Shown here: positions 23,697-35,369 of the stretch, one piece after another
Layout: the number at the start of each line of letters is the position of its first letter
Position numbering within the stretch: position 1 is the stretch's first letter
Assembly (NCBI GenBank): GCA_964023205.1
Contig: OZ026842.1
Span: 35,293,501 to 35,357,500 of the forward strand
DNA from: Lutraria lutraria
Taxonomy: Eukaryota; Mollusca; Bivalvia; Venerida; Mactridae
Direction of reading: 5' to 3'
Length of the DNA: 64,000 nucleotides
Notes under the pieces: model-generated
The model's input: only the letters and a program-made list of their open reading frames with translations
Told to the model about the DNA's origin: nothing
Database searches by the model: none
Made by a program: the position numbers and the translations under genes

Positions 23697-23905
23697 ATTT
23701 TTGTTAGGTGTAAAGATCCTGTTAGGTATAAAACGTCTTCGTTGGGTAAAACATTCATGTCAAGTAAAATATTTTTGTTAGGTGTAAAGATTCTGTTAGG
23801 TAAAACTATTTTCATAACTTAAACTTTTTTGATAGGTAAAACTTCTTTGTTCGTAGAGATGAACCATGTCTGTTATAAGAAGCATTTCTGTTAGGTAACA
23901 ATTTT
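23697..23905 (+). repeat. Degenerate tandem array of TGTTAGGTAAAA-type units
   Basis: TTTTGTTAGGTGTAAAGAT recurs, and variants such as CTGTTAGGTATAAAAC, TTGGGTAAAAC, GATAGGTAAAAC and CTGTTAGGTAAC follow at spacings of about 16-36 bases. It is an old, diverged minisatellite. The 64-codon frame across it is a by-product. Confidence 0.6.
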
Positions 23906-24950
23906 CTGTCAGTTTATATTTGCTTCCCTTCATGCGTCAATTTACTGGCTGAATCGATTAATAGTAGTGGTTTCATACAATAATTCGACCTTAATTCTAC
24001 TTCCAGCCAGGTGGAGGCTGGGGTCATAAGTCAGTGTTTGTGTGGCTAATGAAATAAATAATTACGTATAATATTGTATATTTGTGAAACATTATGTTGT
24101 TTGTTGGTTGGTCACTTATGAGTAATAACGCCTGTTTAAAACAAATATTGTTTAAAATCATATTCAGATCAGTTTTGCTATAACTATTATCATCATCGTT
24201 TTACCATAATCAACTTATGAATATTCAAAGGCTGAATAAGAAATTAGAGCTTGGAGACCAATCTCAAGGTTCACAAGCCTGGACCCAGATAATAATCGGT
24301 ACTTAAGCACTGGACACAGGTAAAATGTCAGTCAAATGAAACTGGATACAGAAATACAAAGACTAATTAACTTTGGATTTAGCTTTGCCTTAAACATATA
24401 GTGCACCTCAGTTTGCAGATCTGTGTAATTAGTCGTTAGTAATGTTAGCGCGTTAAATTCTCATAAATAGCATTACCTAATATTTATGTGTAGTCGTAAA
24501 TACTTGTGTAAGAACTAGTGAATTTATTGTTGTATTAAGATAGAAATTATTGAGAGGAAATGGTACTCATTATTTCTCCATGAAGCACCGAATAACATAT
24601 TGACTTGTTTTTAGATGTACAGGGAAGTTGAAATTACTCTCCCTATCTAGATCTTCGGTGACATTTTACCGCTCATCGTCTGATATTTTTTCAACATCTT
24701 CCGTTACCGTGTATCGTATTATAGAGGTAGTCCTCAGTCTGCTCGCGTGCTTGTGTCATTTACTACATGCGAGTACGATGCTAATATCAGGCTCGAAGTG
24801 AAACTATGTTTACATCCAACAAACTATAGTTTCAGGTAGCTACTTTTCACCTCCTACGACGATGCTGGAAACTTAGTCTTACTCCCGAATGAGTAGAATG
24901 ACTAAATGCTTGTCTGGTGTGCAAGAATGCATTGCGTGTCAAAAAATATT
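23906..24950. other. AT-rich DNA without recognised feature
   Basis: No gene, TIR pair or SINE signal that I can support. Confidence 0.3.
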
Positions 24951-24951
24951 T

Positions 24952-25023
24952 ATAACCGTCAAATATGTATTTGATAAGATAGGCATCATAACCGTCAAAT
25001 AGGTATTTGATAAGATAGGCATC
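24952..25023. repeat. 36-bp direct duplication, two units
   Basis: ATAACCGTCAAATATGTATT and the following 16 bases are repeated once immediately, with one substitution (ATATG versus ATAGG). Being a multiple of three, it also duplicates 12 codons in a minus-strand open frame, which looks incidental. Confidence 0.9.
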
Positions 25024-25769
25024 GATTGGGTTGTAAAGCAAAATGTAAATAAAAAGTCGAATTCACTTTCTGTTCTGTTCTTCATGAAGTTTATTTTTCA
25101 TATTTTTTCATCATCGAATACACTACCTGAAGAGATTATAAATTATGTTGTACATGATCTGATATTTATTTTTTACGACATCTCTTGTTTGTTCGCACCA
25201 TTTGTTATTGAATGTAATATTGATTTTCCATTCTTCGATGACCACTAACGAATTTGAGCAGATATTCATAAATGCCTGTTTTATCTTTATGTACATTTAT
25301 AATATGTATCTATGTTTATAACGTATATTTGAATTTTTTACAAAAACAAAATATTTTGTTTTTGTATACACGGTGATTTCAGATGCAATTGTTATTATTT
25401 CATTTATGCATGGTGTAAATCCCGTGGAAACCAGACCCTCTCCGCACTGTGCCAAGAATCCGATTTTTATGGAATTCAGGACTTCAGGATTCCCGTTTCA
25501 TGGGTGTAACTGTAATGTGTTTCCTGCTAGAATTGCATCATTTTCTGCACCTTGATGTAATTAAATCTTGTCGAATGCATCCACTTGGAGCTTACTTGTG
25601 TTGTAAGTCACGTTTTTTGTGTCAGGATTTGTTGACGGTACGTTTTCTACAATTGCTGTGCTTCCTGAAATTGAAATGTGGTCTGTACAGGGGGAAATTC
25701 CTTATACAAAATGCATTTGTAATTTTAGTATTGGACTAGGGAGGATTTACTCGTAGAAATGCATAGAGT
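25024..25769. other. No supported gene
   Basis: Two overlapping plus-strand frames (60 and 96 codons, 25373-25739) are open but have no motif, repeat partner or splice context that I can identify. Confidence 0.3.
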
Positions 25770-26170
25770 ATATATACCGAGGTAGACTCTTTTTCAAGTC
25801 AAACAGAAAAAATGAAGTGTACCTGTTGCTTAACGACCAATTTGACAGCTATGACAATTTCAGAGATGCCTCAGATAGTGGGTAGGTAAGTTGCAGGAGA
25901 ACCGGGGCTTTTTATCCCTATTCTTATTTCGAATAGTTATCCCTGGTTCTTTATCATGCCCGGTGTAATGAAACCGATACACGACTCACCAATTTTCTGT
26001 GATTTTCTAGATTGAGTACTTCGCTCGGTTTTTAGAATTTGGGCACTGAAAACTGAAAAAGTGATCCTGGTATATCGAAAGGCGGAACCGAAAATCAAAC
26101 CAAAGACCTCAATTAGAAGTTTTGCACGTTTCCTCTAGATCACCGATAACCCCTCCGAATATATATGGTC
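25770..26170 (+). repeat. Retroelement/SINE-related fragment
   Basis: GGTTCTTTATCATGCCCGGTG followed by TAATGAAACCGATACACGAC resembles a common molluscan repeat segment as I recall it. An inverted relative (GTGTATCGGTGCTATACACC) is present at 27628-27648. The whole stretch looks like an old insertion with ill-defined borders. Confidence 0.4.
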
Positions 26171-26336
26171 GTTATACTAAGATGGTCTTTTGGAAGGAAC
26201 TGCTCTCTTAATGAGGATTGGCCGTCTTACATCCCATGGAAATGATTCATGTTGTACCAGCAAATTTCATTCTTCCACACGGACCGATATTTCATTAAAC
26301 ACATAATTTCCAGTGAAGGAAAGATAAAACACAATA

Positions 26337-26509
26337 CAATACAACCTCTCCAAACCAACACCCTTCGGGAGTAGCAAAATGTTGTTGCAGTTGAAGGGTT
26401 GTTGCTCCATAGAGGTTATATTGATTAAATCACATCGTGGGATATAAACATACTCTTGTTGAAGGGAGGTTGTTGCTCAAGATAGGGACGCTCTGGAGAG
26501 GTTGTACTG
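26337..26509 (-). mobile_element. MITE family A, reverse orientation
   Basis: The left end CAATACAACCTCTCC and right end GGAGAGGTTGTACTG, followed by TA, form terminal inverted repeats. The order of internal motifs (ACCCTTCGGGAGTAGCAAAA first, then TTGTTGCTCAAGATAGGGAC) is the reverse of the copies at 29856 and 36299. No coding capacity. Confidence 0.75.
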
Positions 26510-26574
26510 TATTATAGAAATGGACAGATACATCATTTAAGACAACAACAAATTAAAAATGATAACATATATAT

Positions 26575-26766
26575 ACGGTACAATGGAATGAAAGACATAA
26601 CATAGACATACGGTCCAATGGACTGATAGACATAACATATATATACGGTACAATGGAATGAAAGACATAACATGGACATACGGTACAATGGAATGGTAGA
26701 CTTAACATGGACATACGGTACAATGGAATGATAGACATGACATAGGCATATGGTAAAATGAAATGC
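26575..26766. repeat. 35-bp minisatellite, about 5.5 units
   Basis: Units start ACGGTACAATGGAATGAAAG and end in an ACAT-rich spacer. Units 1 and 3 share GAATGAAAG, and the last unit fades into ATGGTAAAATGAAATG. The minus-strand 71-codon frame across it (repeated MSMLSLPFHCTV-like text) is a product of the array, not a gene. Confidence 0.9.
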
Positions 26767-27302
26767 ATTCTTAGAAGTAATATTACCGATCGTAACCTGC
26801 TGAAGACAATCGTATCAATTGACTTGACGAATGTCTATTAGAAATAAGAGATATTACAAAATAAAATCCAAATACACTTAGTGTAAAGTGTACAAATGAT
26901 TGCCCTCATAACGGGCTTAACTTCTAGCTGTAATTAATTATATTACCATTAGATAAACGTAAGAGTGAATTAGTTCCTTAATTAGGCACTAAGCACATCC
27001 GTACATTTCAATGATGTTCGTTTATTGATTTCTAAGAGCAGATATGAAACATTCTGAAAGGTTCGAGTACCAAATGTCTTACCTATATGAATACAATTCA
27101 GGCAAACGGGTATATGCCAAGGGGAAGTCACGTAGATGAAGAAAAGAAAGGGATTTCTATAAAAAAAACACATAAAAACATCAAACCTTCCCCAAACACA
27201 CTAATCACCTCCAAAATCCATCAACCCAAAATCTACAGAAAACTTAGAACCGTACTTAAAGTGAAGGTGAAACAATTTCACACACAAGGTATCGTCTTGT
27301 AC

Positions 27303-27985
27303 GGCGGCATAAAGGAGACAAAGGAATTATTTTATTCATCGCGCACACGCGATAGCTACTTTGTTAAATATAAATAATAGCTATCGCGTGCCCAATTATG
27401 AATGACTATCGCATCCGCAAATGATAGCTATCGCGTGCCTACGTAATAACTATCGCACGCGGATATATAGCGGATATACTGTAAGTTGTAAGGTAACGGA
27501 CTTGTCTCGGGTTCGATTCCCGGCCTTGGCCTTGGTATTTCTAAAATTCTAGTAATAATATTTCCCGCTATATCTGACCGTATGGTATGCATACTAGTAA
27601 GTGCCGGTGAAAAGTGTCAAGAAGCTGTGTATCGGTGCTATACACCGGACTGTCTATTAGTAATTAGAGCTAGAAGCATCCCGCACCGGACATGCATGCA
27701 TCGTATATCTATCCCTACCTTCTAAGGCCCTTCTCTCCGTCTGTCCCTCTGGTCAAATCATGCTGTATCTGCACTGGTAGAGGATGCACCTGGGCCCATG
27801 TGGCTGCAACATATGTAAAGCGTGGTGGTATGAAAAGGGCGCTATATAAATCTAAATTATATCTATCTTTGCGCGAGTAATTTAGCTATCGCATGCCTAC
27901 GTAATAACTTGCCGCGTGGCTATGTAATAATTATCGCGTGCCCACGTAGTAAAAATAGTATTTCCTATGTCACCTTTACGCCATC
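27303..27985. mobile_element. Composite TIR element with CGCGATAGCTAT repeats and nested SINE
   Basis: The left end GGCGGCATAAAGGAGACAAA and the reverse-complemented right end GATGGCGTAAAGGTGACATA form terminal repeats of about 35 bp. Inside each end lie several copies of a CGCG(A)TAGCTATT-type unit (left 27340-27465, right 27880-27950). The centre carries a pol III B-box-like GGGTTCGATTCCCGG (about 27519), a CCGGTGTATAGCACCGATAC motif (minus strand) and GGCGCTATATAAATCTAAAT, which looks like a SINE tail. I read it as a MITE that received one or more SINE insertions. Confidence 0.6.
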
Positions 27986-27989
27986 ATAT

Positions 27990-29850
27990 TATTGGAAAGA
28001 CCGGTAGCAAATACGGATGCTCCAGAACGAACCAAGACACACGGATCATCCAAACAATTAAAAAAGTCGGGTGGGGAAGACACAAGAAATGGTAAACTTC
28101 GTTATCAAAACCATGTTTTGAGTGGTAGACATTGTCACGTGCATTGCTGTCATAAACGTATACTTCGATGATTGGCACTCCTCCCTATCGCATTCGACCC
28201 TGATAGCCCGATATTGCTGTAATTTGCCGGTTGCAGATCGAGATATTTTGCGGTAAGAAACATTAGCCATTCAGCGCATTTGTTGTTACTGCTTGGACAT
28301 CAAACTTTTATCATGGTGTCTTTATGTTGTAATTTGTTAGCATTCGAAAATACGCAACAAATTTGGTTTAGCTATATACGACACGTTGGTTGCAAAATCA
28401 GTGAACTACTGACATGAAAAAGAATTGAAGCAAATGGTTGATATTTAAGTAAAAAATACAAACCAACTGCATTAGCTCTAACATTATTATCTAAAACACT
28501 GCTGATAATGTCTGCACCAACAACACACCATTTCTACGCGTACGATTATGCCAAAAAATATAATTAATGCATTCTTATGATTAAAACCAAACATTCTTAA
28601 AAGAGAATATGAAAACTTCAAACGGTTGTAGACTTTTTTACAAACGCCCGTAGAATAATTGAATTGTTCTCAAATTGCATATTACAAACACCTGAGTATA
28701 TTATCTTTAATGAGAATGTCTGTTTTAGCACTGAACAGTTAATTAAAGTACAGTTACACAACACAGTGCTCGTCATATACCGGGTTTTAAACAACAGAAG
28801 CAGCAGGAACGCATTAAAAAGGCATAAATATTTTTTTATTACAATGTGATAACTTCTTAATGTTTTTTTTCTTTTTCCAGAAAACCAATATAGCCCTCGA
28901 ATCCGTATCTCCGATCAAAATTCTAATATAATTTGTTTCATTACATTTATACATTAACAGATCATCAGGATTGAGTATTTAACTTGTCCAGACCAGTGAC
29001 AAAGTCCGATTTAGTTAAATAAAGGTAACTTATGAATATACGGTGAATATAAAATAAATAGCACCGGGATAAATGGCGACTTTGCGCCAACGAAGGGAAA
29101 TAATCGTTAATTTTGTTAATCTAAGAACTTGAACGGTTCCGTAATTTTCGGGGATATCCTAGTTATATTTTCATGCGAGTTTGAAAATCAGCAATAATTT
29201 CTCGATCATGTTGCCAATAACTAGGTTTGACTACGTGTTGGCAGGTTTAGAAATTAAGTAATATTCTTCTACTAAAGTCATTATCACATTTTCGTAATAT
29301 TTACGTAACACATGCACTCAAGAAATGGCGCGCGGGTTTTCCCTTTGTTTGTCCGTTTTGTCCGTTTTTTATATATTTTTTCTATAACAAATATAAGTAT
29401 TTGACACAGGAATACACTTTCCCCTGGGTCTCCACTGATTTTTTACCTGCGTCTTATACATAGGTGCGACCTATTCACAACGGCATTTTAAAGGGCTGGT
29501 CTATTATTGTTTTAGGTTTCAAATGACTCAACATTTTTACAGTTTTAATAAAAAAACACTGTAAAAGTTTTACTGTACGAGTATTTTGTAACAGTAGGAC
29601 TCGGCCGTTCTTAATAAAACGCCGTGTCCACGAACTTCTGGATCAACCCTCGTATAACTGTACAGCTGCATTTATTTTATTGCAATACAAGCTTTACAAA
29701 GCAGTTATTATTCGTATTTATACTTAACATCTGGTGAAGTAACTTATCGACTGTACAGTGACTACGTCTAGTGACTTCCTGTGTCGTGTGACCTTATATT
29801 CTCTCTCCGATGAAAGGTCGCTGTAGACATGTACAGTCTCGACTGTATAT
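27990..29850. other. No supported gene
   Basis: Minus-strand frames of 64-70 codons at 27984-28270 overlap in two frames and show no family motif. The rest is AT-rich without repeats that I can define. Confidence 0.3.
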
Positions 29851-29855
29851 ACATT

Positions 29856-30031
29856 CAGTACAACCTCTCCAGAGCGGCCCTCATGAGCAACAACCTCCAG
29901 CAACAACAGCATGATTGTTCTACCCTGCATGATTTAGCTACTAGTATTAATTTAACTTCTCTAGAACCTCACAACAATAACAACATAATTTTACTACTCC
30001 CAGAGGGTTTTGTTTTCGAGAGGCTGCACTG
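29856..30031 (+). mobile_element. MITE family A copy
   Basis: Begins CAGTACAACCTCTCCAGAGC and ends CGAGAGGCTGCACTG, followed by TA. Internal landmarks shared with other copies are GAGCAACAACCTCC, ACAACAGCATGATT and AACAACATAATTTT. The 76-codon frame within it is incidental. Confidence 0.8.
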
Positions 30032-30039
30032 TATTATAA

Positions 30040-32200
30040 TAATTATCGTTAAGGAATAGTTTTCATTTTATTAAATTAAAGAGATCATTATCAGAAACAT
30101 GAACAATATTCAATTAAATTCATATCAGTTTCTTTGGCACAACTAATCATTTTTTAAACAATCAATGTTTTATCACTTTCATCAAAATCAGGATCTGTAC
30201 TGGCAAAATTCCCCTAAATCTAACAGAAGCGATGCAAAAAAGTTATCACATGCTTGTATCATTTTGATTCGATTTATCAAAGCCATGTTTCAATTATCAT
30301 GGTAAAGTATGTAGTACAAATCAACGCAAATTTATCAATTTATCAGTTTTGTTTCTTTTTAAAATTACAAATGATTTGCCAGGGCGAACGAACGAACGAA
30401 ATATCACCGCTGGGTAAGTAGCATGACGAAGCGTACTTGGTTACAGTTTCAGTACATACCCTTACCTCCGGAAGTAACTGGCAATCTTTTCCGCATGAAT
30501 CGATCCACGAAGAACAGATTAAAGACATTAAATGTACAACCAAATTACCACCTTTAAAAGCACACGTGCCGCGTCCTGTCTGTTAGCATGTACCCGATGG
30601 CCATAGACTAATGCTTTTTCCTACTGGGATAAGCGGGCGGGTCCGTAATTTCTAAGTAATGAGTCTTTGATAAAACTAATACCCATTAGTAATCATTGAA
30701 CTATTTTTCTTCAGGCAGAACACCCGAGTAGTTCCATTAGTATGTTTTTGTGTAAGTGCGCAATATGTTTTGACAATTTAATGCAAACATGTTTTATATA
30801 CGCATGTTTGTTTGCATACATATGCACACTTGCAACCAATAAGTTTTCATTTTGCTTTTTCGCTTAATTTTTTATTATACGAAGAGATAAAAATATACAA
30901 ATTGATTAAACATGCAATGGATCAAAGCTTAGACATAATAACAGAATAGAAAAACGATTTGCGAAAAGACATCTTCTTTATTATTTACTTTATTTTTTGA
31001 AATCTGAAAGTTCTTAAAATTGACAGTCGTTAGATAATTAAAAATAAGAAATCAATGTGTACAAATATGTTAATGTTTTTCTTCAGATAGATAGAAAAAA
31101 CACATGCTGCCTACTTCGGTCTTTCATTAAAAAAAATTGTTTGTTTGTAGTTATTAGACCGACAGACTCATTCAAAAATCATTCGGCCCAAAATGTTTTC
31201 GTTCTTTATTTGAACTTTTATTTCTAGCACCAATATAATCATGTTATACAGAAGAGTGGCACAATAATTTTTATTGCAATTCGACAGTTTGGATATACTT
31301 CATTATTAAGCCACAATTCAGTGGGAAACCGAATTCAGTTCCCCAGTCGATTCAATTCGAGACCGCCTTAGGAGCTCTTTGACCTCTAGGAAACCACTGG
31401 AATCAGGATTGTAAGGCGAAGCTGTTGTTTACAAAAACGCTGTCCAGCAAGCTAATGACAGGTGGTTGGTTCTTGCCAGGGCCCAGGTGTACGCCAAATG
31501 TATTCATCTATCGTTCAAGCTCGAAACGTCGTCAAATGGGTCTGAGCCTGTTGGTGAGCCTAAACCCTCATGAAAACAGAATTTCAATATGTACATTAGT
31601 TATACTTAAAGTATGTTTTACCGTTTCTGCATTATACATTTCATTATCATTGTTTCCATTGCTGACATAGATGGGCGGTAATGTAGCGAAACACGAGGAC
31701 AAAGTGCAAGAATGGACACGAAAAGTGCATACAACCTAATTTTATCTGGTGAACGAGTACCCGTGCATAATGAGACAATTGTATATCACTGATTTTGCAC
31801 ATAAACTTTCATTACCATTGTATGCATATCTTTTGTAGGTGGGTGGTACTTCTGGATTGTTCTCGCTAATTGATTAACATCAAACATATGGTTTAGCTCA
31901 TTTGACATTTCCTATAAAGATTGAAGGCATTGTAAAAGAAATATCTGTCAAAATTATTCGGGTATCAACTGATTAGTTAATAAGTTATACCTAGCTATGA
32001 AAGAAGATTATTGTGATTATAAAGTAAAATATATCCCTAGATTTATATACACGCATGTGATACGAGTATATTATCATTAACTAGTCAGAATACCAAGCTC
32101 ACAGTAATGCTAACCATGTACAATAACTTTTACATGTACCATTATTATCACCATAAAATCCTCCACTAACAGTACAACATATTTTTAGGAGCTTCATTTC
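30040..32200. other. Mostly unique non-coding DNA
   Basis: Apart from a three-unit GAAC microsatellite at about 30384 and a possible SINE scrap at 31450-31570 (GGTGGTTGGTTCTTGCCAGG), I see nothing supportable. Confidence 0.3.
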
Positions 32201-32214
32201 ACCAGGGTACTGAC

Positions 32215-32480
32215 GATATATCGGTTAACATCGGTACACAGAAATACCGCCCACGAACATGATGCGATATATCGGTACACAGGCATACCACCCCAAGAAC
32301 ATAATGTGATATATCGGTACACAGAAATACCGCCCCACGAACATGATGCGATTTATCGGTACACAGGCATACCGCCCCAAGAACATAATGCGATATATCG
32401 GTATACAGACATACCGCCCCATGAACATGATGCGATATGTCGGTACACCGCCCGTCCAAAGAAAATACTGCGATATGCGA
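32215..32480. repeat. 42-bp minisatellite with 84-bp dimer pattern, about six units
   Basis: Units run GATATATCGGTACACAGGCA..ACCGCCCCAAGAACATAATGC. Units with GAAATACC plus CACGAACATGATG alternate with units with GGCATACC plus AAGAACATAATG, so the true period is close to 84. As 42 is divisible by three, several frames on both strands stay open as 14-residue repeats (IYRYTGIPPQEHNA on plus). That explains the 67-105-codon frames here without invoking a protein. Confidence 0.9.
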
Positions 32481-33105
32481 ATATAAGCTACGGTCCTGAT
32501 TCAAATAAATCTTCATTTACTTCGGCTAAATTTCATCATTAACATAATGGTTGGGCGGTGTTCACTTTTAGGATCCAACGCCAGGTTACTAGTATGACAG
32601 CATTTACGAAGAAACGTTCTAGAGCTTAAATGTGTTAATGTCTGTTGAGTGTAATTGATATACCTTGTGTCTCGAAACGAGGCATAACCGAAAATATACT
32701 ACAAGGTCGACCTAACCAACGAAAGTAAGCCAGAAATACATTTTTTTCTCTTTGAGTTTGTTTTAAATAGTCTTACAGAACTTGTAAACGTAATGGCACA
32801 TTTCTTAGAAATAGGTTTACCCGTAAGGCCCAAAAAAAATTATCTGCTTTGTACCAACATCCTCGAAATCTGGTGGTTAGGTTAGCAGCATTTTTGTTTG
32901 AGATGTAATCTTATAGTTTGGAGATAAAGTACACAAATAGAATTCGAAAATATTGGCCAAAATATAATACCCTAGACCCCCAAAGAGAAAGCTGGCAGAA
33001 AATTATATGATTGGCAACCAAGGATTTCTATTTTACACCTAACCCGAATTTAAACGACCTTGTGTTCTTTACCATCTCTTTAGAACTAATGTAACAGTCA
33101 AAGTA

Positions 33106-33285
33106 CAGTCAAACTTGTGAACAAAGGTCACCTTTGGGAAAGACAAAATGTGGCCTTTATTGAAAAGGGAGCTTTATTCAGGGATCATTTTGTTCTAAAT
33201 AATCAATTAGAGTTTTAAAAAGAATAGCCTCTTTATTCACAGGGTGGCCTTTATTCGGAGGTGGGCGCTAACATATGCTTTACTG
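33106..33285. mobile_element. MITE family B, 180 bp, TA flanks
   Basis: The left end TA/CAGTCAAACTTGTGAAC and right end GCTTTACTG/TA frame an interior rich in GGTGGCCTTTATTCGGAGGT-type motifs. Copies or fragments occur at 33468, 35200 and 46273. Termini and TA target match the style of family A but the interior is unrelated. Confidence 0.7.
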
Positions 33286-33467
33286 TATTTCGAAAACTAC
33301 GTCACGGAGAATAGTATATTCCCTATTGTTTTTCCTTTTAAAACTAGAAGAATGTATTACGCATATGATTGGAATAAACTTAGATAGAATAACTTGGAAC
33401 ACCCGAAGAAAATATCTTTTGGCAACAGTAGCAGTTATAATGGGCACATGTTTTCATCAAACATAAA

Positions 33468-33635
33468 CAGTCGAAACTGTGTTAGCGGGACCTCTGAATA
33501 AAAGTCACCATATAAAGACAATTCTTTAAAAACATAATTTACTATTATGAACAAAATCACCTCACACTAGAGGCTATAAATGCTATATTTTGTCCTTGCC
33601 AAAGATGGCCTTTGTCCACAGATTTTTTGACTCTA
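33468..33635 (-). mobile_element. MITE family B, diverged copy in reverse
   Basis: CAGTCGAAACTGTGTTAGCG, then GACCTCTGAATAAAAGTCACC, is the inverted form of the 33106 copy's right side. The other end (GGCCTTTGTCCACAGATTTT) is degraded. Confidence 0.55.
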
Positions 33636-33639
33636 TACG

Positions 33640-34600
33640 CAAAATTTCAAACCAAAGAAATTGTGTTTAATCATCCAGTTTTGTGTGTTTTTGTGTGTCA
33701 AGTGGGTGTCGGGTCTATTATTATTTTGAAGGATGGTGAGATTGTTTGTATGTTGTTATTTCTGGGACCCCTTTTCTCATCTTTACTGCGAAATATACTT
33801 GATTCAATAAATTATGAACGATATACAATGTTTGTTTTACATCTGAATCAATTTGAAATATGCCTATCATCTCATCATTCAAGTATAGGATTTTGTTACA
33901 AGCGCTACATCAGAGGGTTTACAATAATGGAAACACAAATGACATATTACCAAAACAACTAATCAGGGATTTTGTACCTGTCTGAAATATGTATGATTGA
34001 TTATAATTAAACGTTTACTAAGACAAGAGGATGATCATGATTATTTCCGCTAATAAATCTTATCAATTCATCTTTCTAGTAGGTATTTTACAACAGTTTA
34101 CTTGAAATGAAGATTTAAATTAATACATGTAATTCTAAGATATTATCAACATAACTGAATCAACATGAAGCAATGGACTATGTACATGGGTGTAGCTTGC
34201 ACAACATAAATTGTGTATAAAATTGGAATGCAGATACAATTAAATTTCGCTTCATTTTCACAAATAAAACTTTATCATTAAATTTAAGATCCACGTTGCC
34301 GCAGGATAGAATTATCACTTATCTAAGAAATTCCATAATTATTTTTTGATCAGTCATAACTTACACGTGAGTAATGTAATACAGTACATGTATTGTATTT
34401 GTATATCATTAACCATGTAAAAAATATACGGCTGTATGTCTTATGTTTGAATTAAGTATCCGTCTATCGAGCAATATAAGTTATTGGGAGTTTGGTGGAG
34501 ATAATTGGACCCTTGTTAGTAGCATTTGGTTGCTGTGCATCTCGGTGAGGTTCTGTTCTTTTGTGGCTTATCATCTGAACGCTCCAAGGAGTCGTGCTAT
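33640..34600. other. Non-coding stretch with one unexplained frame
   Basis: A 116-codon plus-strand frame (33612-33962) starts inside the degraded MITE. Its middle is hydrophobic (MLLFLGPLFSSLLRNIL), but it shows no family motif and I cannot connect it to splice sites. I do not call it a gene. Confidence 0.3.
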
Positions 34601-34610
34601 GTACTTCGTT

Positions 34611-34902
34611 GTTGTTACAAGTTTCATCTATCTGTTGTTGTTACAAGTTTCATCTATCTGTTGTTGTTACATGTTTCATCTATTTGTTGTTGTTACATGT
34701 TTCATCTATCTGTTGTTGTTACATGTTTCATCTATCTGTTGTTGTTACATATTTAATCTATCTGTTGTTGTTACATGTTTCATCTATATGTTGTTGTTTA
34801 TATGTTTCACCTATCTGTTGTTGTTACATGTTTCATCTATCTCTTGTTGTTACATGTTTCATCTATCTCTTGTTGTTTATATGTTTCATCTATCTGTTGT
34901 TG
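34611..34902 (+). repeat. 26-bp minisatellite, about 11 units
   Basis: Units GTTGTTACATGTTTCATCTA plus TCTGTT repeat in tandem from 34611; two or three units have TTTATATG with one extra base. The period (26, not a multiple of 3) moves the reading phase by two each unit. All three plus frames therefore cycle through the same peptides (FHLSVVVTC, FIYLLLLHV, SSICCCYM). This explains the stacked frames of 76-180 codons, which should not be called genes. Confidence 0.92.
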
Positions 34903-35199
34903 GGTTTTGGGGAAATGTTATTTGTTTATATTTTTTGTACAAGAATATTTTTCTCCTATACATTGCATATTGTACGTACTGGTAACCTGCTGGTTGATGT
35001 ATATGATATACATGTATATGTATATGTTAAGTTGGTGTTTCCTGTGAGTCCCGAACTACTCTTTAATAACTAACTTGTAAACAGAAACAGGGGAGACAAA
35101 ATGGTGCCTTGAGAAGAGGTATTCTGTAGTTTGACTTTAATATATATTTCATGTTATATTTGGTTGTGCAAAAATCTTATAAACTTACTATAAACATTT

Positions 35200-35367
35200 G
35201 TAAGCTGTCACCTCCGAATAAAGGTCACCCTGTGACTAAAGTCCATTCATTTTAAAAAACTCTCATTGATTATTTAAAACAAAGCAACCTCCAAATAAAG
35301 ATCACCTGTCGATAAAGCCCTATTTTATATTTCCCAAGGGTGGTCTTAGTTCACAGGTTTGATTGTA
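35200..35367 (-). mobile_element. MITE family B, diverged copy
   Basis: CACCTCCGAATAAAGGTCACC at the left and GGTCTTAGTTCACAGGTTTG then ATTGTA at the right match the reverse orientation of the 33106 copy. The ends are worn. Confidence 0.6.
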
Positions 35368-35369
35368 CA

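Noticed and set aside
25373..25739. Two overlapping plus-strand frames up to 96 codons
   Set aside because: Different frames, leucine/cysteine-rich by chance, with no paralogue or splice evidence.
26553..26768. 71-codon minus-strand frame with repeated text
   Set aside because: Reads through the 35-bp minisatellite.
27488..27540. tRNA gene (GGGTTCGATTCCCGG)
   Set aside because: Only the B-box half is convincing; it lies inside a composite transposable element.
29724..30059. Opposing frames around 29.8 kb
   Set aside because: They overlap the MITE family A copy; similar frames appear in other copies only because the repeat is shared.
32199..32542. Frames of 67-105 codons on both strands
   Set aside because: By-products of a 42-bp (14-codon) repeat; open on both strands, so no sign of selection for one frame.
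33612..33962. 116-codon plus-strand frame
   Set aside because: It begins inside a degraded MITE, has no family motif, and no splice or promoter context.
34443..35073. Stacked plus-strand frames of 76-180 codons, seemingly a hydrophobic membrane protein
   Set aside because: Fully explained by the stop-free 26-bp minisatellite, which gives the same peptides in all three frames.
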